From an uncultured Gammaproteobacteria bacterium (GTDB taxonomy: Bacteria; Pseudomonadota; Gammaproteobacteria; GCA-002705445; GCA-002716945), in contig CAJWPJ010000008.1 in assembly GCA_913045115.1 (NCBI GenBank), forward strand, positions 1 through 35,214: DNA of 35,214 bases, given 5' to 3'. Shown in pieces: positions 17,343 through 24,164 of the stretch (position 1 is its first letter; the number at the start of each line of letters is the position of its first letter). A model generated the notes under the pieces. The model was not told the origin of the DNA. It saw nothing but the letters and a program-made list of their open reading frames with translations, and searched no databases. Position numbers and translations under genes: made by a program.

Positions 17343-18659
17343 TTGAAGCTTAATATTCCAGTTGATGGAACAAAAATTGATCATGATGGTAAGAAACTCA
17401 TCGTGCCCAATAATCCGATTATCCCATACATCATAGGTGATGGCATCGGCATTGATGTAACTCCTGTTATGAAACGCGTCTTAGACTATGCAGTTAATAA
17501 AGCCTATGGTAACGATAGGGAAATCAAGTGGTTAGAGTTATATGCTGGCTCTAATTCTGATGATCTATATGGATCTATTCTTCCTGATGAAACACTTGAT
17601 GCTATGAAAGAATACAGAATCTCTATAAAGGGACCTCTCACTACACCTATTGGAACAGGTCACAAATCAATTAATGTTATGATTCGTCAAAAGCTGGATC
17701 TATTTGCATGTGTAAGGCCGATTAAATATTTTCCTGGTACCAGCACGCCTATGGCTGAATCCGGATTAACAGACATGGTTGTATTCAGGGAGAATACTGA
17801 GGATTTATATTCTGGGATAGAGTGGGAGCCTGATTCCGAGGGAGCTAAGAGAATAATAGAATTCATCAGTAAAGAACTTGGAACTTCTCCATTTAGATTC
17901 GAGAGAAATTGTGGAATCGGGATAAAGCCAGTGTCCGAGGAAGGGACAAAGAGATTAGTAAGAATGGCTATTGACTATTCATTAGAGCTTAATAAATCTA
18001 GTATAACGATTGTTCATAAAGGAAACATAATGAAGTACACAGAAGGAGCTTTCAGAGATTGGGCTTATGATGTAGTAACTAGCGAATATGGTGGAAAAGC
18101 ACTTAATGATGGTACATATGTAATTGATAATAATAAGTTTAATAATGAGTTAGTTATAAAAGATTGCATTGCAGATAACTTTCTTCAACAAATCATTCTA
18201 GCGCCAGAGCAACATGATGTAATAGCAACGCTTAACCTGAATGGAGATTATATATCTGATGCATTAGCAGCGCAGGTCGGCGGTATTGGAATGGCGCCCG
18301 GCGGTAATATTGGCGATGGTTGCGCGGTATTCGAGGCTACTCACGGTTCTGCTGAACCGTTTGCGGGCAAAAATAGGGTGAACCCTGGTTCAATCATTCT
18401 ATCCGGAGAGATGATGTTAAGATATCTCGGTTGGACAGAGGCTGCAGATCTTGTCCTAAAGGGTGTAAAGGGTGCGATTAGGAATAAACAACTAACATAT
18501 GATCTAGCACGTGCAAGGGCAGGTAAAAGACTCATCAGAGTAAAATACAAAGATAAAAATAGACCTGTTGATGTAAAAGAGGAAATTACTAAGCTTGTTC
18601 CTGGAGCTACATTAGTGTCTACAAGTGGTTTTGGCGATGCAGTGATAAATAATCTCTAA
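17343..18659 (+). CDS. icd: Isocitrate dehydrogenase, bacterial homodimeric type, with a C-terminal insertion
   Basis: Oxidative decarboxylation of isocitrate to 2-oxoglutarate. The 438 residues exceed E. coli Icd (416); the extra length is a lysine/arginine-rich insertion of about 25-30 residues after TYDLARA, before the conserved C-terminus FGDAVINNL. GDGIGIDVTP, GPLTTPIG, TDMVVFRENTEDLY, GIGIKPVSEEGT, VHKGNIMKYTEGAF and NLNGDYISDALAAQVGGIG are all conserved. Ser109 (GHKSINV) corresponds to E. coli Ser113, the residue phosphorylated by AceK. At the cofactor-selecting positions equivalent to E. coli Lys344/Tyr345 there are Pro339/Phe340, while the Tyr and Arg of TYDLAR are kept, so cofactor preference is uncertain. 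The start is TTG 17343, supported by AGGAG seven bases upstream and by N-terminal homology. It converges on infA. Confidence 0.95.
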   Translation: MKLNIPVDGTKIDHDGKKLIVPNNPIIPYIIGDGIGIDVTPVMKRVLDYAVNKAYGNDREIKWLELYAGSNSDDLYGSILPDETLDAMKEYRISIKGPLTTPIGTGHKSINVMIRQKLDLFACVRPIKYFPGTSTPMAESGLTDMVVFRENTEDLYSGIEWEPDSEGAKRIIEFISKELGTSPFRFERNCGIGIKPVSEEGTKRLVRMAIDYSLELNKSSITIVHKGNIMKYTEGAFRDWAYDVVTSEYGGKALNDGTYVIDNNKFNNELVIKDCIADNFLQQIILAPEQHDVIATLNLNGDYISDALAAQVGGIGMAPGGNIGDGCAVFEATHGSAEPFAGKNRVNPGSIILSGEMMLRYLGWTEAADLVLKGVKGAIRNKQLTYDLARARAGKRLIRVKYKDKNRPVDVKEEITKLVPGATLVSTSGFGDAVINNL

Positions 18660-18673
18660 GGCGTTTATTTATC
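18644..18673. terminator. Possible bidirectional hairpin between icd and infA
   Basis: GATAAATAA (18644-18652) and TTATTTATC (18665-18673) are a perfect 9-base inverted repeat around a 12-base loop. It spans the two convergent stop codons and so partly codes for both protein ends. It is AT-rich with only one G-C pair and lacks a clean T-run on either side, so intrinsic termination would be weak. No other terminator is visible between these genes. Confidence 0.3.
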
Positions 18674-18883
18674 TCGAAAAATTATTCTACCTTTTGTAAG
18701 ATCATATGGTGTGAGCGCAACCATTACAGTGTCTCCTCTTAATATTCTAATATAATGCTTTCTTATTTTTCCTGATATGTGAGCTGTGACAATATGCCCG
18801 TTTTCTAGTTCAACTCTAAACATTGTATTAGGTAATGTTTCTATAACCTTGCCGGACATTTCAATCTGTTCTTTTTTTGTCAT
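18665..18883 (-). CDS. infA: Translation initiation factor IF-1
   Basis: A 72-residue OB-fold protein that binds the ribosomal A site during initiation, the same length as in E. coli. The sequence is strongly conserved: [52 protein letters not shown]. No good ribosome site is visible before ATG 18883 (the upstream region is almost purely A/T). It is divergent from the DUF1249 gene with 52 bases between and ends five bases from the icd stop. Confidence 0.97.
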   Translation of the reverse strand: MTKKEQIEMSGKVIETLPNTMFRVELENGHIVTAHISGKIRKHYIRILRGDTVMVALTPYDLTKGRIIFRDK

Positions 18884-18935
18884 ATATATTATATTGTTGT
18901 GTATTGTAGCAAAATATTAATTTATATAAACAAGC

Positions 18936-19346
18936 ATGTATCAATCATCAGTTCAAAAGAATAAAAAAGACTTCAAAATAATGAATTTTAATCACCTCAT
19001 GTCAATATATGAGACAAATTATCACAATTTTAGGACAATTATAGATCACAAAGACAATTGCTCTAGCAAATCCATCAACACAAGATTTTTAACTATTGAA
19101 GATATATTCCATGATAAATTCACACGAATATTTAAAATATATCATAAATTTAAATACCAGGATTCGTTAACTCCACTAGGTACGTTTTCGATCAAATCTC
19201 ACCTCATTTTCTATATGTATGACGATGCTAAACTTCTTGAGGTAAAATCATTACGAGATAATAAAACTTTTGAAAACTCTATTCAGCAGAAAATTAAACT
19301 AAACCTCAATCTTTTCTATTGGATTAAAAGCATTATAAATCAATAA
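18936..19346 (+). CDS. DUF1249-family protein (YqiB-like)
   Basis: A 136-residue cytoplasmic protein. The N-terminal NFNHLMSIYETNYHNFRTII matches the DUF1249 pattern in which a short helix M-x-x-x-E-x-N-Y-x-x-L is followed by a beta-rich body. The C-terminal part has a Y-x-DAK-x-x-EV element (YMYDDAKLLEV) and KIKLNLNLFYWIKSII, corresponding to the family's K-x-Q-x-N-x-FL-x-x-WL. E. coli YqiB is the named member; its function is not established. Identity is low and the family call rests on these end motifs. A perfect AT-rich hairpin (AATAACTT/AAGTTATT, 19342-19360) covers the stop codon. Other possible starts are Met16 and Met22. Confidence 0.6.
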   Translation: MYQSSVQKNKKDFKIMNFNHLMSIYETNYHNFRTIIDHKDNCSSKSINTRFLTIEDIFHDKFTRIFKIYHKFKYQDSLTPLGTFSIKSHLIFYMYDDAKLLEVKSLRDNKTFENSIQQKIKLNLNLFYWIKSIINQ

Positions 19347-19408
19347 CTTATAAAGTTATTAAGACTTTACATCTACTAGTTACACCACACGAAGTTTCTA
19401 GTTCACAC

Positions 19409-19436
19409 TTGAATTATAAGTATTAAACCTTACAAT
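19409..19436 (+). promoter_or_regulatory. Candidate promoter of the iscR-iscU operon
   Basis: TTGAAT (19409-19414), a 16-base spacer and TACAAT (19431-19436) form a plausible sigma-70 promoter. The start would be near 19443, with GGAGG at 19464-19468 and ATG at 19476. I could not find a convincing IscR type 1 or type 2 operator by eye. Confidence 0.45.
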
Positions 19437-19475
19437 ATTACTCAGGAATTAAGGAATCATTTTGGAGGATGTAAA

Positions 19476-19907
19476 ATGAAACTATCAGCAAAAGGAAGAT
19501 ATGCTATTAAGGCATTGGTAAATATTGCGACAAATGAGTCAAGTACACCAAAAACTCTATTAGAGATATCAAAATATCAAGGTATATCTCTATCATATTT
19601 AGAGCAATTGTTTTCACTTCTAAGAAAACATGATTTGGTTAGCGGTGTTAGAGGACCTGGCGGAGGATACAGGTTAAAAGATAGCCCTGATAATATAACT
19701 ATCGCAAGTATTATTAAAGCTATTAACCCTGAAGGCATAACCGAAATTGACCATGATAAAACTGATGATGCGGTTTGGGGACAGTTTAGTAAAAAACTTA
19801 CAAACTACCTCGATACTGTCACGCTAGGAAGTTTAATAGATGAGACTAAATCAAAGTCCAATGATATTGATTTAGAGGAACTAACAAACTATTATCAAAA
19901 AAATTAG
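19476..19907 (+). CDS. iscR: IscR-like Rrf2-family regulator lacking all cysteines
   Basis: A 143-residue winged-helix regulator. The DNA-binding half is a close match to IscR: MKLSAKGRYAIKALVNIA, then the recognition region GISLSYLEQLFSLLRK (residues 36-51, Glu43 retained) and the wing VRGPGGGYRL. The C-terminal half has WGQFSKKLTNYLDTVTLGSL, aligning with the IscR dimer helix. Between them the loop that normally holds Cys92, Cys98 and Cys104 of E. coli IscR is short and reads NPEGITEIDHDKTDD. The whole protein contains no cysteine, so it cannot bind a [2Fe-2S] cluster in the known way. It may act as a constitutive apo-type repressor or sense something else (inference). A strong GGAGG site precedes it and iscU follows 37 bases downstream. 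Confidence 0.85.
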   Translation: MKLSAKGRYAIKALVNIATNESSTPKTLLEISKYQGISLSYLEQLFSLLRKHDLVSGVRGPGGGYRLKDSPDNITIASIIKAINPEGITEIDHDKTDDAVWGQFSKKLTNYLDTVTLGSLIDETKSKSNDIDLEELTNYYQKN

Positions 19908-19944
19908 TAAATAGGTACTGAAACTATTTAAACAGGGAGATAAT

Positions 19945-20322
19945 ATGGCATACAGTGATAAAGTACTTGATCATTATGAGAACCCTAGAAATGTTGGAAC
20001 ATTCGAGGATGATGACAAGGTAGGCACAGGAATGGTTGGTGCACCCGCGTGTGGTGATGTTATGAAATTACAGATAAAGGTCGGAGATGACGGAGTAATT
20101 GAAGATGCAAAATTCAAAACCTATGGTTGTGGATCTGCTATAGCATCAAGCTCTCTTTTAACTGAGTGGGTTAAAGGGAAAACTTTAACTGAGGCATCAA
20201 TGATTAAAAACACAGATATTGCTGAGGAGCTAGCTCTTCCGCCTGTGAAAATTCATTGCTCTGTCCTTGCTGAAGACGCGATTAGCGCTGCTATTCAGGA
20301 CTATAAAAGTAAGAAAAAATAA
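19945..20322 (+). CDS. iscU: Fe-S cluster assembly scaffold IscU
   Basis: Scaffold on which [2Fe-2S] and [4Fe-4S] clusters are built before transfer to apo-proteins. The 125 residues are near the norm (128). All ligands are present: Cys36 (APACGD, with Asp38), Cys62 (YGCGSA), and His104/Cys105 (KIHCS). The HscA chaperone-recognition motif LPPVK is at about 98-102, indicating that HscA should exist elsewhere in the genome. GGGAG lies just before ATG. The usual order iscR-iscS-iscU-iscA is not followed: the cysteine desulfurase gene is absent between iscR and iscU, and no iscA, hscBA or fdx follows. Confidence 0.96.
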   Translation: MAYSDKVLDHYENPRNVGTFEDDDKVGTGMVGAPACGDVMKLQIKVGDDGVIEDAKFKTYGCGSAIASSSLLTEWVKGKTLTEASMIKNTDIAEELALPPVKIHCSVLAEDAISAAIQDYKSKKK

Positions 20323-20385
20323 TATTGCGATTAGATATTTATTTTAATACTATGTAAACATTAATATTTTCAGGAGTGAATGAAA

Positions 20386-20595
20386 ATGGCAACTACACCT
20401 AAAACTATGTGCACTAACATCGGTAGCATGGAAAGAATGTTACGTGTTATTGCTGGTATAGCAATTCTTTATATGGGACCTGGCCTTGGATTGGGCATGT
20501 GGTCACTTATTGGTATTATTCCAATATTAACTGGTACTACTGGATGGTGCCCTTTATACATACCGTTTGGAATTAGCACATACAAAAATCAGTAA
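20386..20595 (+). CDS. DUF2892 / YgaP-type transmembrane domain protein
   Basis: A 69-residue inner-membrane protein with the DUF2892 pattern: N-terminal cysteine (MCTNIG), SMERMLRVIAGIAIL as first membrane segment, LGMWSLIGIIPILTGTTGWCP as the second, then the tail YIPFGIST. E. coli YgaP joins this domain to a rhodanese; here it stands alone. A role in sulfur or thiol chemistry is possible from that fusion and from the neighbouring iscU, but it is not shown. ATG 20386 is preferred since AGGAG at 20372-20376 is nine bases upstream; ATG 20380 would be only three bases away. Confidence 0.85.
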   Translation: MATTPKTMCTNIGSMERMLRVIAGIAILYMGPGLGLGMWSLIGIIPILTGTTGWCPLYIPFGISTYKNQ

Positions 20596-20606
20596 ACTAA
20601 AAACTA

Positions 20607-20633
20607 ATAGGCGTGTTACTATAGCACGCCTAT
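20607..20633. terminator. Strong hairpin between the DUF2892 gene and the glycosylase gene
   Basis: ATAGGCGTG (20607-20615) and CACGCCTAT (20625-20633) form a perfect 9-base stem, with a nine-base loop that can close further. It is the most stable-looking hairpin in the window. On the minus strand it is followed by TAGTTTTTAGTTT, like an intrinsic terminator, yet no minus-strand gene is nearby. On the plus strand there is no T-run and the glycosylase ATG begins one base later. It may end the isc transcript, block antisense transcription, or mask the glycosylase start. Confidence 0.45.
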
Positions 20634-20634
20634 A

Positions 20635-21273
20635 ATGAACGCAAGCTCACTCAAAAGTCCGCCATACTGGTCTAAAGCTCTGAAGTATCTTCAGCTTCAC
20701 GATCCAGTGATATCACGATTGATCAAGAAGCATAAATCAAAAACTTACCTTGTGGCTACAAACACTATTTTTACAACTTTTGCCAAAATAATCATAGGTC
20801 AACAAATCTCAATCGAAGTGGCTAATTCTATAGAAAATAAGATACTAAAAAAAATCGGTAGACTAACACCAAAGAGAATCCTAATAACATTTGACGATGA
20901 TCTTCGAAATTGTGGACTTTCGTATAGAAAAGTAAATTACATTAAAGGTATAGCTAAGATTTTAGATGATAATAAAAGATTTTTCACAAAGATAGAAAAA
21001 ATGAATGACGATGATGCGGTTGAGGAGCTAACAAAACTCTATGGTATCGGGCCTTGGTCAGCAGAGATGTTCTTAATATTTCATTATAATCGTCAAAATA
21101 TTTTACCGTTGGGCGATATAGGGTTAATAAATAGTTTTTGTAAAAACTATAACGTTAACAGAGATAAGTTTAAGGAAGAAATTATGAATATTAAAAAAAA
21201 ATGGGATCCATATTGCACAGTGGCAACCTGGTATTTATGGAGAGATATAGATGAAGATGTTGTACAATATTAG
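20635..21273 (+). CDS. DNA-3-methyladenine glycosylase, AlkA/HhH-GPD family
   Basis: Base-excision repair glycosylase of 212 residues that removes alkylated purines. The compact form lacks the N-terminal AlkA domain of the 282-residue E. coli protein. PPYWSKALKYL (about 9-19) and IIGQQIS (about 52-58) are typical of the family. The helix-hairpin-helix is LYGIGPWSAEMFL (about 135-147), and the catalytic aspartate lies in LPLGDIGL just after it. WDPYCTVATWYLWR closes the fold. The ATG at 20635 has no ribosome site: a stable hairpin ends one base upstream and a TATAAT (20631-20636) overlaps the start codon. The start is kept because PPYW and upstream residues fit the family. Confidence 0.88.
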   Translation: MNASSLKSPPYWSKALKYLQLHDPVISRLIKKHKSKTYLVATNTIFTTFAKIIIGQQISIEVANSIENKILKKIGRLTPKRILITFDDDLRNCGLSYRKVNYIKGIAKILDDNKRFFTKIEKMNDDDAVEELTKLYGIGPWSAEMFLIFHYNRQNILPLGDIGLINSFCKNYNVNRDKFKEEIMNIKKKWDPYCTVATWYLWRDIDEDVVQY

Positions 21274-21290
21274 TTATTTATATTTATAGA

Positions 21291-22127
21291 ATGAAAATAT
21301 TAATTATTGGCGGAGCAGGATTTATCGGGTCGCATTTATGCGAGGCTTACGCAAATAAACATGATGTAACATCTATCGACAATTACCTATCAGGAAAAAA
21401 GAGCAATCATGTCGATAACGTCAAGTACATAAATCTTAACGCAGTAGATATAACTACTATCGATGAAAAATTTGATATTATTTTCCATCTTGGCGAGTAT
21501 TCAAGAGTAGAACAGTCACTTTTAAAGAGTGATTTTGTTTTAGAAAATAATCTATTACCAATGTTAAATGTATTGAAATTTGCCAAAACCTCAAATGCTA
21601 AATTAATATACTCTGGAAGTAGTACAAAGTTTTCTGACAAGGGACTCAATAGATTTAAAAGTCCGTATTCATTTTCTAAGTGGCAAAATTCTGAACTTGT
21701 TAAGTTTTACTGTGAACTTAATAAAATGCCTTATGCAATTACATATTTTTATAATGTCTATGGCGGCAGGGAAAACTCTCAAGGTGAATTCGCTACTGTG
21801 ATTGCAAAATTTCTTCAGAAAAAAAAGAAAAACGAAGTACTGCAAGTTACCAAACCTGGAACACAATATCGTAATTTTACACATATTGACGATACAATAA
21901 ATGCTCTGATGTTGATAGCAGAAAAAGGCTATGGAGATGAATATGGTATAGCAAACCCTAAGCGATATTCAATTAAAGAAGTTGCAGAAATGATATCTAA
22001 TCAAATTGAATATGTAAGTGAAAATGTTGCAAATAGAATGAGCTCAGAATTAATGACTGAAAAAATATTAAAACTTGGTTGGAAGCCGCACAGAGAACTC
22101 AAAGATTATATTAAATGTAACTTATGA
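21291..22127 (+). CDS. NAD-dependent epimerase/dehydratase (extended SDR, UDP-glucose 4-epimerase-like)
   Basis: A 278-residue Rossmann-fold sugar-nucleotide enzyme. The NAD-binding motif is GGAGFIG (residues 7-13), and the catalytic YxxxK is Tyr126-Lys130 (PYSFSKW), preceded by the SGSST serine stretch. NVYGGREN and a C-terminal substrate region follow. It is shorter than GalE (about 338) and distinct from the galE in this window. The substrate is unknown; a UDP- or GDP-sugar is likely. It lies 17 bases after the glycosylase stop and overlaps mtnP by ATGA, so it is co-translated with a nucleoside phosphorylase, an odd pairing that does not by itself indicate function. Confidence 0.85.
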   Translation: MKILIIGGAGFIGSHLCEAYANKHDVTSIDNYLSGKKSNHVDNVKYINLNAVDITTIDEKFDIIFHLGEYSRVEQSLLKSDFVLENNLLPMLNVLKFAKTSNAKLIYSGSSTKFSDKGLNRFKSPYSFSKWQNSELVKFYCELNKMPYAITYFYNVYGGRENSQGEFATVIAKFLQKKKKNEVLQVTKPGTQYRNFTHIDDTINALMLIAEKGYGDEYGIANPKRYSIKEVAEMISNQIEYVSENVANRMSSELMTEKILKLGWKPHRELKDYIKCNL

Positions 22128-22996
22128 AACAGTTACTAGGCGTTATAGGTGGCAGTGGTCTGTATAACTTTGAGGAGATGAATATAATTAACCAACACAA
22201 AGTTGATACACCTTGGGGCGGTACGTCTGGACCCATAGTTGAATGCGAGTACAATAAGCAAACTATTTTCTTTCTTTCCAGACATGGCGAAGATCATACT
22301 ATACCTCCATCAAAGATCAACTACAGAGCAAATATAGACGCCTTAAAAAATTTAGGCGTTACAGATATTCTATCTATTTCAGCAGTTGGATCTCTTAAAG
22401 ATAATCTAGCACCAGGGTCATTTGTTGTAATTGATCAATTTATAGATTTTACTAAAGATAGAGATTCAACTTTTTTTGAGGATATTGTTGTTCATGTATC
22501 GATGGCCAATCCAACAGATGAGACATTGATGCATATTTCAAAGTTAGTTTTAGAGAAATTATCTATCAGTCACCAATGTGGCGGCACATATCTATGCATT
22601 GAGGGCCCTCAATTCTCGACTTTGGCCGAATCAAAACTATTTCAGAGCTGGGAGTGTGACGTAATAGGCATGACTAGCATGCCTGAAGCAAAATTATGTA
22701 GAGAGGCATCACTTAGATATACAAATATCGGTATGATAACCGATTACGATTGCTGGCATCCAGAATATGAAAATGTTGAGGTATCAAATGTCCTTTCTAC
22801 ATTAGATAATAATGTAAAGAAAGCTAAAAAGCTTATTCAGGAGTTCTTGTTTCTATACTCCAAAACAACATTTAAAAATAATCTTAATTCATTTAACTCT
22901 TTAGTTACTAAAAAAAATAAAATAAAACTAGATACAGCATTAAAACTTCAAAACATTATGCCCGATTTGCTTAAATCGCTTAGTTCTGATAACTAG
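22124..22996 (+). CDS. mtnP: S-methyl-5'-thioadenosine phosphorylase
   Basis: Phosphorolyses methylthioadenosine, a by-product of polyamine and homoserine-lactone synthesis, to adenine and 5-methylthioribose-1-phosphate for methionine salvage. The 290 residues match the MTAP family. The phosphate-binding start IGGSGLY, SRHGEDHTIPPSKINYRAN, and the substrate region LCIEGPQFSTLAESKLFQSW then DVIGMTSMPEAKLCREA and TDYDCWH are all present. MTAP-type residues favour methylthioadenosine over plain purine nucleosides; the related 6-oxopurine phosphorylases of this family cannot be fully excluded. No further methionine-salvage gene is visible here. Confidence 0.93.
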   Translation: MKQLLGVIGGSGLYNFEEMNIINQHKVDTPWGGTSGPIVECEYNKQTIFFLSRHGEDHTIPPSKINYRANIDALKNLGVTDILSISAVGSLKDNLAPGSFVVIDQFIDFTKDRDSTFFEDIVVHVSMANPTDETLMHISKLVLEKLSISHQCGGTYLCIEGPQFSTLAESKLFQSWECDVIGMTSMPEAKLCREASLRYTNIGMITDYDCWHPEYENVEVSNVLSTLDNNVKKAKKLIQEFLFLYSKTTFKNNLNSFNSLVTKKNKIKLDTALKLQNIMPDLLKSLSSDN

Positions 22997-23034
22997 ACTC
23001 TCTTTTTAAACCTTTTCTTTTTAGTTTATGTCTA

Positions 23035-23040
23035 TATAAT
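23035..23040 (+). promoter_or_regulatory. Candidate -10 element of the cold-shock gene
   Basis: A perfect TATAAT lies about 80 bases before the csp start. The -35 region (TTTTCT around 23013-23018) is a poor match. Starting near 23047 would leave an untranslated leader of about 74 bases, in keeping with the long leaders of cold-shock mRNAs, although shorter than that of E. coli cspA. I see no clear cold-box. Confidence 0.35.
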
Positions 23041-23120
23041 ATCTTATGTAATTAAGCTGTTGTTCGTAAATTTTTTGATTTGTTAACCTTCTTAATTATT
23101 AAATAACTAAGGAGAAAACT

Positions 23121-23315
23121 TTGAAAACAGGAACAGTAAAATGGTTTGATACAACAAAAGCATTTGGATTCATCAAACCTGATGAAGGCGATAAAGACAT
23201 ATTTGTACATCAGTCAGATCTAGTGGATGGAACAATTAGAGAAAATGATAAAGTTGAATTTGAAACAGAGGATGGCCCAAAAGGAATTAGAGCTGTTCAA
23301 GTTAAGACTGTCTAA
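23121..23315 (+). CDS. Cold-shock domain protein (CspA family)
   Basis: A 64-residue single OB-fold RNA/DNA chaperone. The nucleic-acid-binding motifs are KAFGFIKP (RNP1-like, about 11-18) and DIFVHQSD (RNP2-like, about 26-33), with the opening KTGTVKWFD. The start is TTG 23121, fixed by AAGGAG six to seven bases upstream and by homology from residue 2. It is probably the first gene of an operon with the sigma 1.1-like protein (14-base gap) and the HAD protein. I cannot tell which Csp paralogue this is. Confidence 0.95.
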   Translation: MKTGTVKWFDTTKAFGFIKPDEGDKDIFVHQSDLVDGTIRENDKVEFETEDGPKGIRAVQVKTV

Positions 23316-23329
23316 AAAATACTTCACAT

Positions 23330-23605
23330 ATGAGTTTGCCTGATCAGATAAAGAATTTGATAAGGGCTGGTAAAAAAGATGGGTACATCTTAAGAGCTGA
23401 TCTTAATAAGTGTATCTCATCTTTCTCTGAAACTGATCAAAACTATATCACTAATACTATTGAAGGGTTTAAGATACAGATAGTTGAATCTGTTAGAGAT
23501 TATGATGAGCTAAAGTATTTGTCAGGTAAAGATGCGATTGACTTTCTACAAAGCTTAACTGATGGGAAATATAGTGCATTCAAAAATGAGGATGAGAAAA
23601 GCTAG
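23330..23605 (+). CDS. Stand-alone sigma-70 region 1.1-like protein
   Basis: A 91-residue soluble, acidic protein. Residues about 3-55 resemble region 1.1 of the primary sigma factor: QIKNLIRAGKKDGYI lines up with E. coli RpoD QLKLLVTRGKEQGYL, LRADLNKCI with TYAEVNDHL, and TNTIEGFKIQIVES with IQMINDMGIQVMEE. In RpoD this small domain keeps free sigma from binding promoter DNA and occupies the RNA polymerase channel. No other sigma region follows, and the stop codon ends the gene after about 35 further residues. A regulatory role at RNA polymerase is therefore a hypothesis from fold resemblance alone. It sits between a cold-shock gene and a HAD phosphatase, with no obvious ribosome site. Confidence 0.65.
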   Translation: MSLPDQIKNLIRAGKKDGYILRADLNKCISSFSETDQNYITNTIEGFKIQIVESVRDYDELKYLSGKDAIDFLQSLTDGKYSAFKNEDEKS

Positions 23606-23614
23606 TTATTCTCA

Positions 23615-24157
23615 ATGAACGATAAAGGCGCCTCAATAATATTAGCAGTTGATCTTGATAATACACTGATCAAAACAGATATGATATTTGTTGGATTGAA
23701 GTTCTTTCTTCTGTATAAAATGTATCTATTACCTAAACTTTTATGGCTTCTAGTGAATAAAGGTAAGACATACGCAAAACATTATTTATATTTAAATACT
23801 AAATTCTCTATAGAGAATATTAAACTCAATCAAGCGGTGATTGACTTTATAAAATCTAATAAAAAAAAATATACCACTACTATATTGATTTCTGGATCAT
23901 ATTTTAAATACGTAGAGGTTTTCGCCGAATATCTAAATTTATTTGACCATGCAGTTGGAACGACTTTAGATATTAATATGGTCAGCATCAATAAAGTTAA
24001 ATATTTAAATAATAAATACAAAAATTCCAAATTTGATTACATAGGGGATAGTAAGAAAGATATACCAATCTGGGAGTTTGCAAGAAATGCATATGTTGTT
24101 GACAACGGCAATATTACCAAATACTTAAAACATATTAATTATAAAGTCATAGGTTAG
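23615..24157 (+). CDS. HAD-superfamily hydrolase, small UbiA-associated type
   Basis: A 180-residue phosphatase-like protein. HAD motif I is AVDLDNTLIKTD (Asp13, Asp15), motif II is ISGSY (Ser93), a lysine of motif III is in NKVKYL (about 127-129), and motif IV is YIGDSKKD (Asp145, Asp149). The hydrophobic helix after motif I (FVGLKFFLLYKMYLLPKLLW) and GDSKKDIPIWEFAR resemble the N-terminal HAD domain that is fused to UbiA-type prenyltransferases in many bacteria; here no UbiA domain is attached. The substrate is unknown. Nine bases separate it from the preceding gene, so the three genes are probably one operon. Confidence 0.8.
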   Translation: MNDKGASIILAVDLDNTLIKTDMIFVGLKFFLLYKMYLLPKLLWLLVNKGKTYAKHYLYLNTKFSIENIKLNQAVIDFIKSNKKKYTTTILISGSYFKYVEVFAEYLNLFDHAVGTTLDINMVSINKVKYLNNKYKNSKFDYIGDSKKDIPIWEFARNAYVVDNGNITKYLKHINYKVIG

Positions 24158-24164
24158 CGTTTAG

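Noticed and set aside
19342-19360. Perfect AATAACTT/AAGTTATT hairpin at the end of the DUF1249 gene as a terminator
   Set aside because: The stem is almost all A-T with a three-base loop and no T-run, so I do not list it as a functional terminator.
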